Source of the DNA: Vulcanimicrobiota bacterium
GTDB taxonomy: Bacteria; Vulcanimicrobiota; Vulcanimicrobiia; Vulcanimicrobiales; Vulcanimicrobiaceae
Assembly: GCA_003168375.1 (NCBI GenBank)
Contig: PMSI01000007.1
Location: 219,061 to 283,060 of the forward strand
Direction of reading: 5' to 3'
DNA: 64,000 nt
A program made the position numbers and the translations under genes. The first letter of the stretch is position 1. Each line of letters begins with the position of its first letter. Shown here piece by piece: positions 27,285 through 35,816 of this stretch. Below the pieces are notes generated by a model. That model saw only the letters and a program-made list of their open reading frames with translations, did no database searches and was not told the DNA's origin.

Positions 27285-27698
27285 CTACGGCGTGCGCCGC
27301 CAGAACGCCCCGTTCGTGAAGTGGACGTAGTCGATGAAGCAATCGTTCTGATCGGAGCGATAGGCGAAGAGCCCGCCGTTCACGGTACGCCGCAGGTGCC
27401 GGCTCACGTCGACGCCCGGCGGAAACGGCCCCATAAGATCGAACGTCGCGCGCTTCTCGTGCCTGCCGTACCGAGCGCTTAGGCCGACCCGGTCCGCCGT
27501 CACCGGCGTCGTGTTCCGGAGCGTGACGTCGTACGACGCGATCTCGACAAGTTCGACGCTCGTGATCCCGCCGCTGCAACGCGAGATCGTGACCGGCGGT
27601 CGCGGGCCCGTCTGCGCGCCCACGGCGGCCGGCGCCGCGACCGTCAGTCCCACTGCCAGGGCGGCACCCAGAACGCGCTCCCGGACGAATCGCCGCAT
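27285..27698 (-). CDS. Secreted hypothetical protein
   Basis: 137 residues with a clear signal peptide (RERVLGAALAVGLTVAAPAAVGAQ). The mature part is a small beta-rich domain with two cysteines (ISRCSGGIT and NDCFIDYVHFTNG), which may be linked, and ends FWRRTP. No known family. Its 3' end abuts the dehydrogenase remnant on the other strand. Confidence 0.65.
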   Translation of the reverse strand: MRRFVRERVLGAALAVGLTVAAPAAVGAQTGPRPPVTISRCSGGITSVELVEIASYDVTLRNTTPVTADRVGLSARYGRHEKRATFDLMGPFPPGVDVSRHLRRTVNGGLFAYRSDQNDCFIDYVHFTNGAFWRRTP

Positions 27699-27820
27699 GT
27701 GATCGTCGATTGGTCGTCACATCGTCGGCACCTCCCTCGCGTTTTTCGGCGCATCCGATCCCGAGCTGCGCCGCAACGAGCCCAGCAACTGGGTGCCCGG
27801 CAAGGTGGTTCACAACTCGT

Positions 27821-28237
27821 ATGACGCCGCTCGATCTCACCACCAGCCGCCCGCGCAAAGCGCGCGACGCCGTCGCCGGCATCGTCTTCCTGCCCCGCTC
27901 GATCGACAAGGCGCGCGCTACGCTGCCGGGGGGCAGCCTGGGAGATTACACGATCCCGGGCTTCACCGAGACGATGTTGAAGAATTTCGGCATCTCGGTC
28001 GACGCCTTCATGGCAGCGGTCCGTGACGCGGCGACCGACGATGACGTCGCAGCGTGGGTGCGGTCGCACGCGACGCCGGGCGGCGTCGATGCGTGGATCG
28101 ACTTCGCCAACAACCGCGAGATCTACAACGGCGACCGCGCCGAAGCAATCGCCGACTATCCGTACCTCGCTGATCACCCGGAACTCGTGTACTCGCTCGA
28201 TTTCTTGGACTACCAGGAAGCGCACGGACTCGACTAA
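27821..28237 (+). CDS. DUF5069 domain protein
   Basis: 138 residues starting MTPLDLTTSRPRKARDAVAG and containing FLPRSIDKARATLPGG, the hallmark of DUF5069 proteins, then a helical domain ending FLDYQEAHGLD. Cytoplasmic, function unknown. The frame is open further upstream but is not protein-like before this ATG. Confidence 0.8.
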   Translation: MTPLDLTTSRPRKARDAVAGIVFLPRSIDKARATLPGGSLGDYTIPGFTETMLKNFGISVDAFMAAVRDAATDDDVAAWVRSHATPGGVDAWIDFANNREIYNGDRAEAIADYPYLADHPELVYSLDFLDYQEAHGLD

Positions 28238-28363
28238 AGTCGCTGACTTCGCGCCGCTTCTGGCGCTGTGGGATGAACCGGTCCATGCTCCTGCGCTGCG
28301 CTGGAACGAAGCAGACCGGCAACCTTCAGCGGGCCACGGCGGCGACTGACCGAAAGCGAGCGC

Positions 28364-29272
28364 ATGCATATCAAGCGCACGCAGACCCATAACGTCTGGG
28401 ATCGGTCCATCGCGCCTGTTGCCCGTATCGCGCCCGGCGACACGCTCGTCGTCGAGCTCGAGAACGCGTCCGGTGGCCAGTTGCACGCGGATTCCGACGC
28501 GAGCGCGCTTGCGACGCTCGACTTCGCCCGCATCAATCCGGTCACGGGCCCGATCTTCGTCGAGGGGGCGCGGCCGGGCGATGCGCTCGTCGTCGAGATC
28601 CTCGAGCTCGACGTCCAGGAGTGGGGCTGGACCGCGAACATTCCGGGATTCGGCCTGCTGGCCGACCGCTTTGCGGAGCCCGCGCTGCGTTTCTCGCGTA
28701 TCGCGGGCGGTCGCGTGGAGCTGTTCACGGGGATGCAGATACCGAGCGTCCCGATGATCGGCACGATCGGCGTCGCACCGGCCGAAGCCGGTGCGTTCTC
28801 GGTGATTCCGCCGACGCGCAACGGCGGGAACATGGACATCCGCCATGCCGGCGCAGGCGCGACGTTGCTCTTTCCGGTCGCCGTCGAGGGGGCGCTGCTC
28901 TCGCTCGGCGACGGTCACGCCGCGCAGGGTGACGGCGAAGTGTGCGGCACGGCGATCGAAACGACGGCGGTCGCGACGTTGCGGGTAAGCCTCGAACGGG
29001 ATCGCCCGCTGTCCGCGCCGATCCTCGTGACCGACGCGCGCGCACACCGCACGGGGCGCGCGTTGGCGACGACCGGCATCGGGCCCGATCTGCTCGAGGC
29101 GGCACGCGATGCGACGAATGCGATGATCGCCGAGATCGTTCGCCGCACGACGCTCTCGGAGATCGACGCCTACCTGCTGGCCAGCGTCGCGGCCGATTTG
29201 AAGATCAGCGAAGTGGTCGACGTTCCGAACTGGGTCGTCTCGCTGCACATCGACGCCTCGCTGCTCGCGTGA
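28364..29272 (+). CDS. Acetamidase/formamidase family protein
   Basis: 302 residues of the FmdA/AmdA family, which hydrolyse formamide, acetamide or related small amides to ammonia and the acid. Seen are ARIAPGDTLVVELENASGGQ, the metal-site loop TRNGGNMDIRH, and LFPVAVEGALLSLGDGHAAQGDGEVCG across about residues 165-190. Length is the short bacterial form. The stop codon overlaps the GTG start of the permease gene (GTGA), so the pair is one operon and the permease may import the amide or export or import a related compound. Confidence 0.88.
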   Translation: MHIKRTQTHNVWDRSIAPVARIAPGDTLVVELENASGGQLHADSDASALATLDFARINPVTGPIFVEGARPGDALVVEILELDVQEWGWTANIPGFGLLADRFAEPALRFSRIAGGRVELFTGMQIPSVPMIGTIGVAPAEAGAFSVIPPTRNGGNMDIRHAGAGATLLFPVAVEGALLSLGDGHAAQGDGEVCGTAIETTAVATLRVSLERDRPLSAPILVTDARAHRTGRALATTGIGPDLLEAARDATNAMIAEIVRRTTLSEIDAYLLASVAADLKISEVVDVPNWVVSLHIDASLLA

Positions 29273-30648
29273 GTGGCGACACGCGCCTGCGGCGCGCGCT
29301 CGGCCTCTTCGAAACCGCCGGCGTCTCGGTGGCGATGATGGCGCCGACGGCTGCGATGGCGCTCAACGGCGCGCTCGCGGCATCGTATGCGCGTGCGGCG
29401 GTCCCGCTCGCCTTCGTCCTGGCGTTCGCAACGATCGGCTGCGTCGCGTTCGCATTCGTGACCTTCGCGCGGGTGTACGCGAGTCCGGCGTCGGTCGGCA
29501 CGTTCAACGCGCGCGGTCTCGGGCCGTTCGCGGGCCGGCTGTCGGGGTGGGCGCTGCTGCTGGTCTACGTCTTGTTCGCCGCCGGCTCGGCCGCCGAGTT
29601 CGGTGCGTTCGCGGCTGCCGCGTGCGCGTACGCCGGCGCGTCGATCGGGTGGGTGCCGCTTGCGCTCGCGTGTCTTGCCGTCACCGCGTATGTGGGAACG
29701 CGCCCGGCGCGCACGTCCTCGCGAGCGATGCTCGTCGTCGAGGGAATATCGGTCGCCGCCGTCGTCGCGCTGTGCATAACGATCGTCGCGCGGGGCGGGG
29801 CGCACGGAAACACGCTCGCGCCGTTCTCCCCGAGCGGAGGGTCGCTCGGGGGACTCGGCCTGGCGACGGTGTTCGCGCTGCTTTCGTTCGCGGGTTTCGA
29901 AGGCGCCGCCGTCCTCGGCGCCGAGTCGCTCGAGCCGACGCGCACGATCCCGCGCGCACTTGTCGCGAGCGTCGCGCTGGCCGGCGTGCTCTACGTTTTC
30001 GTTGCGTACGCCCAGACGATCGGTTTCGGCATCGACGCGGCGGGCAGTGCGGCGTTCGCCGCCTCGGCCTCGCCGCTCGGCGATCTGGCGTCGCGCTACG
30101 CGAATGCCGCCGCCGCAGCGCTCGTCATGGGCGGCGCCGCCATATCGGCCCTCGCGGCGACCTTGGCCGCCGCGACAGGTGCGAGCCGACTCGTCTTCAG
30201 CATGGCGAACGACGCCGTTCTGCCCGAGCGACTCGGCCGCGTCGACGCGACGAGCGGAACGCCGATGGCCGCCTACCTTACCGTGATCGCGATCAGCGCG
30301 GTGATCGTAACGGGTTTCGCGCTCGCGCGCGCGAGCGGCACCGATGCATTCGCGGCCTGCGGCACGATCGGCGTCCTCGCGCTCATACTGATCTACGGGA
30401 GCGTACAGGTGGCCGCGCTGCGTCTTTTTGCAGCACGCTGGAACCTCGCGCAGCGATTCGTGCCGGCGATCGCCCTGGTGTCACTTGCCGCAACGTTCAC
30501 GGCGAACGTCGTGCCGTCGGCGGGCGGAGCCCCGGCGCTGTATTCGGTTCTCGTCGCGGCGTGGCTCGTGCTTGGCGCATGGATCGTTCGCCCCCGAGCG
30601 TCGCGTGATGCGGCAGCGGCTTCAGAGCCGGCAGAACCATCGCGATGA
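29269..30648 (+). CDS. APC-superfamily amino acid/polyamine permease
   Basis: 459 residues with about 12 hydrophobic helices and the APC superfamily signature: helix 1 SVAMMAPTAAMALNG, helix 6 region LSFAGFEGAAVLGAES with EPTRTIPRAL following, then ASRLVFSMANDAVLPERLG. GTG start overlaps the stop of the acetamidase gene. Inner membrane. Substrate not predictable; linkage to the amidase suggests an amide or a nitrogen compound. Confidence 0.85.
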   Translation: MSGDTRLRRALGLFETAGVSVAMMAPTAAMALNGALAASYARAAVPLAFVLAFATIGCVAFAFVTFARVYASPASVGTFNARGLGPFAGRLSGWALLLVYVLFAAGSAAEFGAFAAAACAYAGASIGWVPLALACLAVTAYVGTRPARTSSRAMLVVEGISVAAVVALCITIVARGGAHGNTLAPFSPSGGSLGGLGLATVFALLSFAGFEGAAVLGAESLEPTRTIPRALVASVALAGVLYVFVAYAQTIGFGIDAAGSAAFAASASPLGDLASRYANAAAAALVMGGAAISALAATLAAATGASRLVFSMANDAVLPERLGRVDATSGTPMAAYLTVIAISAVIVTGFALARASGTDAFAACGTIGVLALILIYGSVQVAALRLFAARWNLAQRFVPAIALVSLAATFTANVVPSAGGAPALYSVLVAAWLVLGAWIVRPRASRDAAAASEPAEPSR

Positions 30649-30657
30649 CGCGCTGGG

Positions 30658-31053
30658 CTACGCGCGTTTTCGGCTGGCGAGATATTCGCGCACCAAACGC
30701 TCTGGTGCCCGGGCGAGCCACGCCTCCAAGATGAGCCGCTTCAGGCTGCTAGCCGATATTTTTTCGAGCTGCACGAGTACGGCCGGATAGCCGTCAAAGT
30801 GGGGGATCGTAAAGAGGGCGAGTGGATCACTCCGCAGCAGCGCTTCCTTCATCTCGAGGTCGGCGGTGCGCACGCCGAGGATCGCACCCTTCGGAGCCGC
30901 ATCACCGAGCGCGGCGAGATCCGGCTTGCGGAGTGGCCGTTCCCAGACGAAGAACTTCTTGTTGACCACCCACGCGGCGCTACCGCGCGAGGTCTCTTCC
31001 ACCACGCCGGGTAGCGCAAGAGCGTACCGCCGAACCTGATCCCACGTCGCCAC
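30658..31053 (-). CDS. MmcQ/YjbR family protein
   Basis: 131 residues of the MmcQ/YjbR (DUF419) family, a small DNA-binding-like fold of unknown role. Seen: LPGVVEETSRGSAAWVVNKKFF at the N-terminus and HFDGYPAVLVQLEKI followed by the usual C-terminal AWLARAPERLVREYL helix. Converges on the permease gene with nine bases between stops. Stand-alone gene. Confidence 0.85.
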   Translation of the reverse strand: MATWDQVRRYALALPGVVEETSRGSAAWVVNKKFFVWERPLRKPDLAALGDAAPKGAILGVRTADLEMKEALLRSDPLALFTIPHFDGYPAVLVQLEKISASSLKRLILEAWLARAPERLVREYLASRKRA

Positions 31054-31086
31054 GGCGCGGGCTTTTATAACGGACCGCAGGTTCGC

Positions 31087-31569
31087 CTACCGTTGCAGGT
31101 GCCAGAGCTGGTTCGGAGTGCCGTCCTCGTGCCACTGGATGAGCGACGTTCCTTGGGTGGTCGAGCCGCCCGCGACGCCGATGACCTTCCCGGAGCCCCG
31201 ATTGACGAGGAGGAACTGCCCGCCCCCGCGACGTTTCCAGCGCCATTGCTGGTTCATTGACCCGTCGTCGTGCCACTGGACGATGTTCGCGCCGTCGGCG
31301 GTCGAGCCACCGGTCACCCCGACGCACAGCCCGCTGCCAGCATTGACGAGCTTGAACCAACCCGCGCCCGTCGGCGTGATCGACCAGCTCTGGCTCGCGT
31401 TGCCGTTGCTGCGCCACGTAATGAGCTGCGCACCGTCGTTGGTCGAGGAGCCCCGCACGCCGATCACGAGACCCGTCGGGACATTCACGATCACTCCCGT
31501 TGCTTGCGCCAACGCCGCCCCGGACGTTGCAGCCACGATCAGGAGGGTCAGCCACATCGCGCGCGCCAT
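31087..31569 (-). CDS. Secreted ricin-type beta-trefoil lectin
   Basis: 160 residues: signal peptide (MWLTLLIVAATSGAALAQA) and one beta-trefoil made of three repeats, each with a GST..G..L..W start and a Q-x-W end (ASQSWSI, NQQWRW, NQLWHL). This is the RICIN carbohydrate-binding fold without an attached enzyme. Likely secreted sugar binding. 34 bases separate it from the next gene on the same strand. Confidence 0.85.
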   Translation of the reverse strand: MARAMWLTLLIVAATSGAALAQATGVIVNVPTGLVIGVRGSSTNDGAQLITWRSNGNASQSWSITPTGAGWFKLVNAGSGLCVGVTGGSTADGANIVQWHDDGSMNQQWRWKRRGGGQFLLVNRGSGKVIGVAGGSTTQGTSLIQWHEDGTPNQLWHLQR

Positions 31570-32058
31570 AATGCTTGCTCCTTCGACCGGTTCGGTCGGG
31601 TAGCGCTAACTGGCCCAGGCCTTGGACGACCGCTTTCCGTTTTCCCACCTTGAGCGCAGGGGCCGACGCTTCGGGTGAACGCGTTTGCACCCAAGGGAGC
31701 GTTCGTCGAAGGACGCGAGATGCCCTAAGCGCGAGACCGATCTCTTTTGAGTAGTCGCAGCAGCAGCGCTCGCAGCAGGTACTCCGGCGGAATCGACGCG
31801 CGGCCGTTCTGCGTAGCTCCACATGCCGCGCTGCATTCTGTCTCGCGTTCGCATATTCGCGGGACCAGGTGACAAGCGTCGCGTCGTGCAGCGTCCACGG
31901 TCGACAAGTCCTGCAGGAGACGCACAGCGCGGTCAACGGTCGCGCCGAGCTCGGTCGCCCCGCGGAGCAGCGCGCGATAGGTCCGGAGGGGGATGACGCT
32001 CGAATGCCCCGCCGTACGACCGAAGTCGTCGGCGAAACGCGATCGAGCCGGAGGGCCA
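31570..32058 (-). other. Region without an intact gene, holding an IS fragment
   Basis: Between the lectin gene and the OmpA lipoprotein gene. The only recognisable content is a decayed transposase fragment on the minus strand; the rest shows no protein-like frame or RNA gene. Confidence 0.5.
31725..31960 (-). pseudogene. Decayed IS4/IS5-type transposase fragment
   Basis: Minus-strand frames carry NGRASIPPEYLLRALLL, the N-terminal signature of IS4/IS5-superfamily transposases, and in another frame DATLVTWSREYAN just before it. At least one frameshift separates the two parts and the frame stops soon after LLKRDRSRA. No DDE residues or inverted repeats were found. A truncated and frameshifted relic. 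Confidence 0.5.
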
Positions 32059-33624
32059 ATGCGAACGTTACGTGTCGTTGCTTCCTTGGTCGCGCTGATC
32101 TTCGTATTCGCGTTGGCCGGCTGCGCCAAGTCGAACCAGTCGAGCGAGCCGGCGCCGTCCGAGACGCCGTCGGTGACCGTCGCGGCATCGCCGGCAGAGA
32201 GCGGGTTGGCCGCACCGTCGGAGGTACCGTCCGCAACGTCGTCGGCGGCGCCGGCGGCCGCGGCATCGCCCGGTGAAAGCGCGTCGCCGTCGGAAAGCGC
32301 GTCGCCGCCGGAAAGCGCGTCGCCGCCGATCACGCCGTCGCCGGAGCCCACGATCCCGACGCCGCCTCCCGGGCTGGCGCCGGGTTGGGTGAAGCAGTAC
32401 GAGCGCACGGAACGTGGCCGTGAGGCCGAGCTCGTCGTGCGGACCGGCTCGATCGACAACCTCGGATTCGGATGGCCGCCGCATTTCACGCCGTTCTCCG
32501 GCCAGTCGACGCCGGCGCACACGTGGATCTGCAGCTCGCGGCCCGGTGCGGCGCCCGGCACGGATCGCAACGAGCTCGCCACGGGCGTTCCTTCGAAGGA
32601 CGGTGTGGCCGTCGCTGCGTTGGAAGGCTACTCAGGCTGCGGCCGCCGCCCCGACAACCTCCCGCAAGCGATTCCCCTGAACGTCGGGACGTTGCCGAAG
32701 GCGATCCATCGGGTCTTCTTTCAGATCTTCGTCGACGACTTTCAGCCCGTGCCGCTGCACTCGCACTTTCAAGTGACGCTCAACGGCACGCGCATTCCGA
32801 ACTTCGAGGACACGATCAATCAGCTCGATCAAACCGGCCCCATCGGAAAGCTGATCACGGTCGAGCTGCTGCGGGAGTACTGGCCGGTTCTGCGGGCCGG
32901 CACCGTCGATCTCCTGATCGACGACCCGACCACGGGACGAGCCGACGGCTACGCCGTCGATTTCGCGCGCATCCTCGTCAACCCGGGTCCGTGGCGTTAC
33001 GCCGTCACCGTCTCGTGCAACGTCGCGGACGCGGCGACGCAGAAACCGATCGCGAAAGCAAACGTGTCCGCGGCCGGAGTCACCGCAACGACGGGCGCCA
33101 ACGGCAACTGCTCGTTGCGCGGCGTGCCGGCCGGGTTGGTGTCGGTGAGCGCCGGTGCGATCGGTTACGACGGTGCCGTGCAACTGCTCGACCTTCCGGC
33201 CGGGCAACACGGCATCGCGAACTTTTTGCTCAAGCGGCACAAAGAAAGCGTCGCCGACCTCAAGCGCCAGATCCAGCAAAGCGGAACCGTCGCGATCTAC
33301 GGCATCCACTTCGACACCGCATCCGCGAAGTTGCGTCCCGACAGCCTGCCGTCGCTGAACGAGATCCTGCAGCTCGTCAAGAGCAGCCCAGGATCGCGCT
33401 GGACGATCGCGGGCCACACGGACAATCAAGGCGGCGCGGACTACAACTTGAACCTGTCGCTCGCGCGCGCGCATTCCGTCGTGACGTGGCTGACGCAACA
33501 CGGCGTCTCCGGCGACGTGTTGACGGCGAAAGGTTACGGCCTGACACGCCCGCTCGCTGACAACGCCACGGAAAGCGGTCGCGCGCTGAACCGCCGGGTG
33601 GAAGTGTCGCTGGTGAAGCGCTAA
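32059..33624 (+). CDS. OmpA-family lipoprotein with Ser/Pro-rich stalk
   Basis: 521 residues. Lipobox FALAGC near residue 21 predicts lipid attachment. A Ser/Pro/Ala-rich stalk to about residue 110 includes ESASPS, ESASPP and ESASPP. A beta domain of unknown type follows, then a carboxypeptidase-regulatory-like module (VTATTGANGNCSLRGVPAG), and a C-terminal OmpA domain (IHFDTASAKLRPDS, TIAGHTDNQGG, NRRVEV) that binds peptidoglycan. GGAGGG stands before the ATG at 32059. Probably tethers the envelope to peptidoglycan. Confidence 0.85.
   Translation: MRTLRVVASLVALIFVFALAGCAKSNQSSEPAPSETPSVTVAASPAESGLAAPSEVPSATSSAAPAAAASPGESASPSESASPPESASPPITPSPEPTIPTPPPGLAPGWVKQYERTERGREAELVVRTGSIDNLGFGWPPHFTPFSGQSTPAHTWICSSRPGAAPGTDRNELATGVPSKDGVAVAALEGYSGCGRRPDNLPQAIPLNVGTLPKAIHRVFFQIFVDDFQPVPLHSHFQVTLNGTRIPNFEDTINQLDQTGPIGKLITVELLREYWPVLRAGTVDLLIDDPTTGRADGYAVDFARILVNPGPWRYAVTVSCNVADAATQKPIAKANVSAAGVTATTGANGNCSLRGVPAGLVSVSAGAIGYDGAVQLLDLPAGQHGIANFLLKRHKESVADLKRQIQQSGTVAIYGIHFDTASAKLRPDSLPSLNEILQLVKSSPGSRWTIAGHTDNQGGADYNLNLSLARAHSVVTWLTQHGVSGDVLTAKGYGLTRPLADNATESGRALNRRVEVSLVKR
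32275..32328 (+). repeat. Three 18-bp tandem repeats in the lipoprotein stalk
   Basis: Units start at 32275, 32293 and 32311, each reading GAAAGCGCGTCGCCG plus three bases, encoding ESASPS, ESASPP, ESASPP. Such in-frame repeats can change the stalk length by slippage. Confidence 0.9.
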
Positions 33625-33626
33625 AG

Positions 33627-33678
33627 AAAAACCGCGCCGTAGCGCGGTTCTCTTGGTAGCCCCAACGGGATTCGAACC
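33627..33678 (-). repeat. att direct repeat, distal copy
   Basis: 52 bases identical to 37117-37168. It holds a terminator-like hairpin and the T-arm and acceptor end of tRNA-Glu without the rest of the tRNA. It begins three bases after the OmpA gene, so this is the original chromosomal target displaced by insertion. Confidence 0.85.
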
Positions 33679-34133
33679 TGAGGCTAGCCTTCGCGGCTAG
33701 TCCCAGGTCGTCCCGTTTTGTCTTACCGTTACTGGATTTTCCGCATGCGGCCGTCCCGAGCGGTCCCGTCTAATTAACCGTATGCTCCGAGGACTGGGCC
33801 GACTTCGCGTCGAGCATCGGGTGCTCCGAGCGAACCGCAACCGAAGCCTCCGAGACGCGAAACGCGCGAAACTGCTCGACGTGAAGTACGTCGACTACGG
33901 GGACCGCGTTTTCTACGTCGGTACCGGTGATGACGAGACAACGCAAAAGGCGTCCAACACTCGCAGGATCGGGACGCGATAACGCGCTTTCCGGTTGTGC
34001 AGTTGACGGACTAAGGCGGATCGGGAAGCCGGTCCGAGCACGGCTCACGCTCGACTGACGCCGCTACGCTACGAAAACCGGCACCGCCCCGTATCATGCG
34101 CGCATTTCTGGCGCTACGGCGACGCCTGATTGG
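33679..34133. other. Island end without a confident gene
   Basis: Contains a small hairpin CTAGCC-TTCGC-GGCTAG (33683-33699) and two weakly protein-like overlapping frames on opposite strands (33782-33982 plus, 33770-34048 minus); neither has a recognised domain or ribosome-binding site, so neither is called. Confidence 0.4.
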
Positions 34134-34430
34134 TCAGGGCGTCCGTCGTCGGCGCTTTCGAACGGGCGCGCTGTCGTCCGGAACGATTTCGTACACGCAA
34201 GTTCCGGCATATGGTGTACGGTCGATGGCACCATATGCGTCGAGATGGGCGCGCGTTCGCGAGATGCCGGGGGTCTTGTCTTTGACTTGCCGGAGAAGCA
34301 CGCTATAGCCGACGTAACGCCGAAGCGCTCCCTGCGCTTTCATGACGTCGGAATAGACGCGCATTTGGTCGATGTGCCCGTCGAGAAAAAACGGAACAAC
34401 GAACACGGGCTGTTTTCGCTTCTGCGGCAA
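34134..34430 (-). CDS. Hypothetical island protein, 98 residues
   Basis: Soluble protein beginning MPQKRKQPVFVVPFFLDGH, with a YSDVMKAQGALRRYVGYSV central part and a basic end (RKRRRRTP). Looks protein-like (low Arg in the core, balanced hydrophobics) but matches no family I know. It lies 18 bases downstream of the recombinase remnant and may have been co-transcribed with it. Confidence 0.5.
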   Translation of the reverse strand: MPQKRKQPVFVVPFFLDGHIDQMRVYSDVMKAQGALRRYVGYSVLLRQVKDKTPGISRTRAHLDAYGAIDRTPYAGTCVYEIVPDDSAPVRKRRRRTP

Positions 34431-34448
34431 AGTTCAACTCCACGAGCG

Positions 34449-35145
34449 TTACGCCGCTCGGCGCAACACCCGCTGTACTTGGACTGCGGACCACGTCGCT
34501 CCCTTGCGGGTCGTGAAGCCGTCGCGGTTCAGTGCGTCGGCGATCCCGCGCAGGCTCGTCTCTTGCTTCCGCAGTGACCGGATGATCGGGAGAACGTCCG
34601 CGTACTCCGAGACGGCCTTCGTACGGTTCGCTTCCTGGCCGCGCGCACGGCCCTCCGCTGCGACCCTACGGGTGAGATTCGGCCGCAGTCCACGAGCCTT
34701 CCGCGCGGTCCCTCCGAGCAGAACCCCGCGCTGTTTCGCTGCCCCCAGTGCTGCCCGGGTACGTGCGGAGATGGCCGCTGCTTCGCCCTCGGCAACTGCG
34801 GCCATAATGTGCAGCACCATCCGGCTCGCGTCCGGCATGTCGCACGCGCGAAACTCGACTCCGGCGTCTAGCACGGTCGCGATGAACTTCACCGAGCGCG
34901 AGAGCCGGTCCAACTTCGCGACGAGCAGGACGGCACCGATTCCGCTTCGCATGCGCGAGCGCCGCACGCAGTTTCGGCCGCTCGTCGTTCCGGCCGGACT
35001 CGACCTCGACGTACTCGCGTGCGATGACGAAGCCGCCGCGCTGGCAGAACGAACGGACGGCCGCGCGCTGTGCCTCAAGTCCGAGACCGCTCGCGCCCTG
35101 GCGCTCAGTCGAAACGCGCAGGTACGCGCAAACCTTCATGCTCAT
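34449..35145 (-). pseudogene. Serine recombinase (resolvase/invertase type), frameshifted
   Basis: The first half reads MSMKVCAYLRVSTERQGASG with the nucleophile Ser in RVSTERQ and runs to ALAHAKR; the second half continues one frame over with GAVLLVAKLDRLSRSVKF, GEAAAISARTRAALGAAK and a C-terminal helix-turn-helix (SLRGIADALNRDGFTTR). One extra base near 34946 (GCGAAGCGGAATCGG where a 14-base run would keep frame) breaks the gene. Intact it would be about 231 residues, a small phage- or plasmid-type recombinase. A sequencing error is the alternative. Confidence 0.7.
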
Positions 35146-35186
35146 ATGCTACTGTTACACCCTAGTCATCACGCCGCACCAGCGGA

Positions 35187-35804
35187 TCATCGATGTTTGT
35201 AAGGTCGTCCCGATTTAGCATACGCTGCAAACTCCTTGTCGTACCAGCGTTCATCGGCTCGTTCATTCGCGCCGGGCAGAACTTCGTCGTTTTCGCGGAA
35301 TTCAAATAGACGTCGGGAGAGGGGAGAGACGACGCGCTGCGCGCAGTCGGCGAAACACCCACCCCTCCACCGTCGCCCGACGGTACGCGGAGCTGCTCGA
35401 ACACCAGGATTCCGAGCTGCGCACCGAGCGGCGTGAGCGGCACGTCCCGACATAGCGTAAATGTTTAGCACCTCAGGGAACTCGATGTTGGCGACACGCC
35501 GCCCGCTCGCCCAGGCGTAACACGCGTGACCGAGTTCGTGCACGAGTGTCTTTCGAAAGTCTATCGTATCCCAGAACATCTCTGACCTTCCGACCAATAC
35601 GCGTGGCGCTCCGTGACCTGAGACGGCGGCAACAGTGTGTCTAGCCTCGCCGCTCTGAGGAGCCATCATCATGTCGCAATCCGCCATCACCGCAATCGCT
35701 CGTCCGGTATCTGGAAGCGCGACGCGCTGCTGTTCCGCCCGCTCCGCCGCCGGCGCGACGATTGTCGGCGTCATGTACGGGTCCCGGCGGATCGCGCGGA
35801 CCAC
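35187..35804 (-). CDS. HELGH-motif protein, possible degenerate metallopeptidase
   Basis: 205 codons. The first 115 residues look sound and contain KTLVHELGHACYAW, the zinc-binding HExxH motif of ImmA/IrrE-type and other gluzincin-like peptidases. From residue 120 to 155 the frame becomes Arg/Ala-rich, while the neighbouring frame there reads VPLTPLGAQLGILVFEQLRV; the final 45 residues (LFEFRENDEVLPGANERADE) again look native. This suggests two compensating frameshifts. Twelve bases downstream of the methyltransferase gene, same strand. Confidence 0.5.
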   Translation of the reverse strand: MVRAIRRDPYMTPTIVAPAAERAEQQRVALPDTGRAIAVMADCDMMMAPQSGEARHTVAAVSGHGAPRVLVGRSEMFWDTIDFRKTLVHELGHACYAWASGRRVANIEFPEVLNIYAMSGRAAHAARCAARNPGVRAAPRTVGRRWRGGCFADCAQRVVSPLSRRLFEFRENDEVLPGANERADERWYDKEFAAYAKSGRPYKHR

Positions 35805-35816
35805 GAGTCGCTGACG

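Noticed and set aside
33654..33780. Possible tmRNA or second tRNA ending in GGGGCTACCA
   Set aside because: Only the T-arm and acceptor end are present, and the 52 bases match tRNA-Glu plus its terminator exactly, which an att repeat explains.
33770..34048. Overlapping opposite-strand frames in the island end
   Set aside because: Neither has a domain, ribosome-binding site or convincing composition, so no gene is called.
34666..35078. Two separate resolvase genes
   Set aside because: The two frames carry complementary halves of one recombinase domain and join at a single extra base.
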